Shown in pieces: positions 60,609 through 64,000 of a stretch of 64,000 bases of DNA (positions within the stretch are counted from its first letter, which is position 1; every line of letters begins with the position of its first letter). The stretch lies in NCBI GenBank assembly GCA_937125395.1, contig CAKZLI010000055.1, positions 124,001-188,000 of the forward strand. Direction: 5' to 3'. Source of the DNA: an uncultured Glaciecola sp. Its GTDB lineage: Bacteria > Pseudomonadota > Gammaproteobacteria > Enterobacterales > Alteromonadaceae. The translations under genes and the position numbers were made by a program. The notes below the pieces were generated by a model. That model was not told the origin of the DNA. It searched no databases and saw only the letters and a list, made by a program, of their open reading frames with translations.

Positions 60609-60640
60609 AAGGCGCTAAAATCACTATTTAGCGCCTTTTT
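60609..60640. terminator. Bidirectional terminator between DUF4397 and PLP-enzyme genes
   Basis: AAGGCGCTAAA pairs with TTTAGCGCCTT and is followed by T residues on the plus strand. The convergent gene can also use it. Confidence 0.85.
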
Positions 60641-60659
60641 TGTGTAATTAAATCGCGTG

Positions 60660-61925
60660 TTATTGTATGCCTTCAATACCCTGTAAAGCGCTATCAAAAT
60701 CAGCAATGAGATCATCTATTGATTCAATGCCTATTGATAAACGGACTATTTGCGCATTGATCCCCATTTTTGATTTTTCTTCAGCCGAGGCTTCAAAGTA
60801 TATGGTTTGTTCTACAGGTAATGCCAATGTACGCGTATCACCTAAATGTGTGGCACAAATCACCAAATTCAAGCGATTAATCCAAGCAATAATATCGACC
60901 CCTTCAGGTAATTCAATACTCATGATAGCGCCATAATGATTGAATAAATCACGCGCTAAAAAATGCTCTGGATGCTCAGCTAAACCTGGATAATACACCG
61001 CTTTAATATCTGGGTGATTAACAAAATGAATTGCCAGACGTCGTGCATTATCACATGCGGTTTGGTAGCGTAAACTTAACGTTTCTAAGCCAATCAAGAT
61101 GGTTGATGCCGATGCTGCTGGCAACGTTGCACCTAAATCACGCAGGCCTTTTTTACGAATTTGGGTCAGGCCCCATTGCTGCTTATCTGCTACTTGATAC
61201 AAAGGTTGAATATTTGCATAACCAGTCCAATCGAATAAACCCGTGTCAACTATCGAACCACCTAATACCTGACCATGACCAGAAATATACTTGGTTAATG
61301 AAGATATAATTAAGCTAGCTTGACAAGATTTTGCACTGAAGATCACATTCGGCGACATTGTATTATCGATGATATACAACAATGCTTGTTGCTCACAAAA
61401 ACGTCCTATCGCAGCCATGTCTGCGACTTGTGTCATTGGGTTGGCAAGACTCTCCGTATAAACCATTGTCGTATTGGTCTGCTTCGCTGCAACAACGTGC
61501 TGAACATTGGTTACATCCACAAAACTGACTTCAACGCCTAATTGACGCAAATGTTTAAAAAAACTGCGAGTATTACCAAACAAATACTCGCTAACAATAA
61601 TGTGATCGCCTTGCCTGACTAGGCTCAATATACTACTGCTTATTGCTGCCATACCGGTTGCAAACGTGACTGCGCCCACTCCCTGTTCAAAATGTGATAA
61701 TACATTTTGTAAGGCATTAGTGGTTGAAGAAGAGGACCGTGAATACACATGTGCAGCTTGCTTGCCTTGAAATGCATCAACAATGCCTTGAGCATCAGCA
61801 AACTCAAATAAGACAGATTGATTCACAGGCGCATGGACAGCACCATCGACATTTGGATTAAGGTGCTTATCGGCATGAACTAATTGTGTTGCTAAACTTA
61901 AATCTTTCAAAGAATGTATTCTCAA
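60660..61925 (-). CDS. Cys/Met metabolism PLP-dependent enzyme
   Basis: This 421-residue protein is a trans-sulfuration-type PLP enzyme (cystathionine gamma-synthase/O-acetylhomoserine sulfhydrylase class). The PLP lysine lies in ISSLTKYISGHGQVLGG, and YSRSSSSTTNALQNVL and GLETLSLR are family segments. Which reaction it runs (cystathionine gamma-synthase, methionine gamma-lyase or sulfhydrylase) cannot be told from the motifs. It stands alone between two convergent/divergent neighbours. Confidence 0.9.
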   Translation of the reverse strand: MRIHSLKDLSLATQLVHADKHLNPNVDGAVHAPVNQSVLFEFADAQGIVDAFQGKQAAHVYSRSSSSTTNALQNVLSHFEQGVGAVTFATGMAAISSSILSLVRQGDHIIVSEYLFGNTRSFFKHLRQLGVEVSFVDVTNVQHVVAAKQTNTTMVYTESLANPMTQVADMAAIGRFCEQQALLYIIDNTMSPNVIFSAKSCQASLIISSLTKYISGHGQVLGGSIVDTGLFDWTGYANIQPLYQVADKQQWGLTQIRKKGLRDLGATLPAASASTILIGLETLSLRYQTACDNARRLAIHFVNHPDIKAVYYPGLAEHPEHFLARDLFNHYGAIMSIELPEGVDIIAWINRLNLVICATHLGDTRTLALPVEQTIYFEASAEEKSKMGINAQIVRLSIGIESIDDLIADFDSALQGIEGIQ

Positions 61926-62078
61926 CTAAACATGATGAACGCACTTTATCATAAAATGATGACGTTGCGAGTCTCTATCAGTCTCGATTGATCTATTCAT
62001 TCAGACAAATACGTTATTAATTATCCCTTTTACGTTGTATTATCTGTCTCATACCACTCAATCAAAGCTGACAATCTG

Positions 62079-62852
62079 ATGTGTATTTTATTTATTGCCG
62101 TTGATCAACATCCTCAATTTCCATTAATTATTGCGGCAAATCGTGATGAGTTTCATGCCAGACCGACGGCTAGCTCACACTTCTGGGATCATCATCCTGA
62201 TCTCCTTGCAGGCACAGATTTGCAGGCTGGAGGCACGTGGCTCGGGGTTACGCGTAACGGAAATATCGCTGGTTTAACTAATATTCGTGCCCCCGGCACT
62301 GATCGAAGTGATGCAGTGACTAGAGGTGATTTAGTGATTAACGCATTGCTCAACCAACATAGCTGGACGAGTCACACACAGCAATTGCAAGCTAGTGCAG
62401 ATCAATATAATGGGTTCAATTTACTCTATGGAGATTGGCGAAATTTACAGGTATTTAACAGTCATACCCTCAGCCATCATGCATTGGGTAAAGGCGTATA
62501 TGGATTATCAAACGCACAATTAAATACTCCCTGGCCTAAAATTCAACACGGAGTGGCTGCATTAAACGCATTATGTCAAACGAGTGATCAACTTGATGTC
62601 GACGCTGTCTTTAAGTTGTTGAATAATCCTCAACAAGCCAACGACGACCGGCTACCAAATACTGGAATTACCGCCCCCCTAGAAAAATTATTATCTGCTA
62701 TTTTTATTATTAGCCCAGAATATGGCACGCGTTGCTCAACCGTTATTACCGTCGATCAACAGGGAAAACTAGCATGGCAAGAACGTAGCTTTGCCCCCTC
62801 TGGCTTAGAGACTAACCGGTCACAATATGACATATCGTTAACAAACCAATAG
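62079..62852 (+). CDS. NRDE/TANGO2-family protein
   Basis: This 257-residue protein starts MCILFIAVDQHPQFPLIIAA and carries the name-giving NRDEF motif, with a Cys at position 2, as in the NRDE (T10/TANGO2) family related to Ntn-hydrolases. TANGO2-type proteins have been linked to haem handling and lipid metabolism, but the bacterial role is not settled. The segments GGTWLGVTRNG and GYRPFxP-like C-terminal parts are typical. It is divergent from the PLP enzyme gene. Confidence 0.85.
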   Translation: MCILFIAVDQHPQFPLIIAANRDEFHARPTASSHFWDHHPDLLAGTDLQAGGTWLGVTRNGNIAGLTNIRAPGTDRSDAVTRGDLVINALLNQHSWTSHTQQLQASADQYNGFNLLYGDWRNLQVFNSHTLSHHALGKGVYGLSNAQLNTPWPKIQHGVAALNALCQTSDQLDVDAVFKLLNNPQQANDDRLPNTGITAPLEKLLSAIFIISPEYGTRCSTVITVDQQGKLAWQERSFAPSGLETNRSQYDISLTNQ

Positions 62853-62972
62853 TGTTACTCACCCGCCTTTAGACACTGGTCTTAACTGAATATAAATATC
62901 CATGTTGCACGTGCATTTCATATTTATAATGGCATAATGCAGTTTCACTCAATTGAATAAGGCGTGTCCACC

Positions 62973-64000
62973 GTGTTTGAAGTTCTCCCAGCTCTCGCTC
63001 CTGATCCTATTTTAGGACTTTCCGCTGCTTTTCGTGCAGATCCTAACCCAAACAAAATTGATTTAGGAGTTGGGGTATATAAAGACGAACAAGGCAATAC
63101 ACCTATTGTCGGTGCTGTCGCGCAAGCACAAACTCGATTATTAAATTCTGAAACAACAAAAACCTACATCACGCCGCAAGGTGTTCAAGGTTATATTGAT
63201 GGCATGCTTGAGTTGTTACTAGGTAAAGGTAATCAGGCTATTTTGGGTCAACGTGTTGCAGCAGTGCAAGCACCTGGTGGCTGTGGTGCATTACGCATTT
63301 TGGCAGAATTACTTAAACGTTGTAACGCCGATGCCAAAGTCTGGGTTTCAGATCCTACATGGGCAAACCACATTCCTCTAATCGGTAATGCAGGGTTAGA
63401 GCTTGCTACCTATCCGTATTTTGACAAAGCGACGGCTGCAATTAAGTTTGATGAGATGCTTGAGCAATTAAAATTAATCCCTAAAGGCGACGTAGTGTTA
63501 TTACACGCATGTTGTCATAACCCTACTGGTGCTGATTTAACCCAAGCACAATGGCGTGAAGTTGCAGCGGTTGCTCAACAACAAGGCTGGCTACCGTTCA
63601 TTGATAGCGCTTATTTAGGCTTTGGCGATGATTTAGAAAGCGATGCATTCGGTATGCGTTTGATGGTTGAATCGGTGCCAGAAGTTATTATTGCAGCCTC
63701 TTGTTCAAAGAATTTTGGATTATATCGTGAGCGAGTTGGCTTAGCCGTCATGATCACTGAAAATTCCGCACAAACTCCTATTGTGCAATCTCAAATACAA
63801 GCTATCGCACGTGGTATTTATTCTATGCCACCTTCGTATGGCGGCGCACTGGTTGATATTATCTTGCATGACGATGCACTCAAAGCACAATGGGTAAATG
63901 AAGTAGATGAAATGCGCAATCGCATGCGTGATTTACGTGCTATGTTAGTCAACAAGCTAGCTGAATATGGCGCACCTAAAGATTTTTCTTTTGTTAATCA
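62973..64000 (+). CDS. Aspartate/aromatic aminotransferase, 3' truncated
   Basis: The open frame runs from GTG 62973 off the end of the window (342 codons seen of about 397). The start MFEVLPALAPDPILGLSAAF matches AspC/TyrB. Visible are KIDLGVGVYKDE, HACCHNPTGAD and the PLP lysine region CSKNFGLYRERVG. It transfers amino groups between aspartate or aromatic amino acids and 2-oxoglutarate. A second GTG at 62964 is in frame but too close to the AAGG. AspC and TyrB cannot be separated here. Confidence 0.93.
   Translation, partial: MFEVLPALAPDPILGLSAAFRADPNPNKIDLGVGVYKDEQGNTPIVGAVAQAQTRLLNSETTKTYITPQGVQGYIDGMLELLLGKGNQAILGQRVAAVQAPGGCGALRILAELLKRCNADAKVWVSDPTWANHIPLIGNAGLELATYPYFDKATAAIKFDEMLEQLKLIPKGDVVLLHACCHNPTGADLTQAQWREVAAVAQQQGWLPFIDSAYLGFGDDLESDAFGMRLMVESVPEVIIAASCSKNFGLYRERVGLAVMITENSAQTPIVQSQIQAIARGIYSMPPSYGGALVDIILHDDALKAQWVNEVDEMRNRMRDLRAMLVNKLAEYGAPKDFSFVN

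Overview
The window reads as a chromosome segment of a marine-type gammaproteobacterium (Alteromonadales/Vibrionales-like). Evidence: classic gammaproteobacterial gene orders are present (lrp-ftsK-lolA-rarA-serS; gyrA-serC-aroA-cmk-rpsA-ihfB-lapA-lapB-pyrF; ubiG divergent from gyrA; nrdA-nrdB-yfaE; yccA beside tus genes), together with a rhombosortase, a DUF2986 protein and a DUF4397 lipoprotein, families common in Vibrio/Shewanella/Colwellia relatives. The species cannot be fixed from sequence alone.

Layout. 1-26.4 kb is a core housekeeping block: YccA, a TusD/C/E sulfur relay without TusB, SerS, CrcB, RarA, LolA, FtsK, Lrp divergent from alanine dehydrogenase, PyrF, LapB/LapA, IHF-beta, ribosomal protein S1, Cmk, AroA, SerC, GyrA (with Ile at position 83), UbiG, class Ia ribonucleotide reductase with its ferredoxin (two candidate NrdR boxes upstream), and a VWA-domain protein.

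26,873-50,687 is a 23.8-kb genomic island inserted inside the coding sequence of a MoxR-type AAA ATPase. Its C-terminal half remains at 26.4-26.9 kb beside its VWA partner and its N-terminal half at 50.7-51.1 kb. Joining the two flanks restores the reading frame and the expected LLLELDKM motif. The island opens with a gamma-mobile-trio-like module (GmtY tyrosine recombinase, giant GmtZ recombinase with N-terminal repeats, GmtX), then a VPA1267-like protein and a RecD2-like helicase in one tight operon. A striking array of seven exact-period 62-bp palindromic repeats follows. The cargo is anti-phage: an RloC-like anticodon nuclease bracketed by the repeat array and a decayed repeat copy, an HTH protein plus DEDDh exonuclease pair, a type I restriction-modification operon led by a WYL-type regulator with an operator on its own start codon, and a SIR2-HerA pair.

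51-64 kb returns to chromosomal genes: CysK, a lipoprotein, an enoyl-CoA hydratase-like enzyme, rhombosortase, a decayed fumarylacetoacetase-family gene, DUF2986, an isochorismatase-like hydrolase, an S9 peptidase, a secreted glutathione peroxidase, a DUF4397 lipoprotein, a trans-sulfuration-type PLP enzyme, an NRDE/TANGO2 protein and a truncated aspartate/aromatic aminotransferase.

The most unusual structure is the 62-bp hairpin array next to the trio/helicase operon, with related repeat on the far side of the RloC gene. It could be an origin/iteron, a recombination substrate through which cargo is captured, or a structured RNA. I do not recognise it as a described element. All family names are from recognising the translated sequences; no database search was possible.
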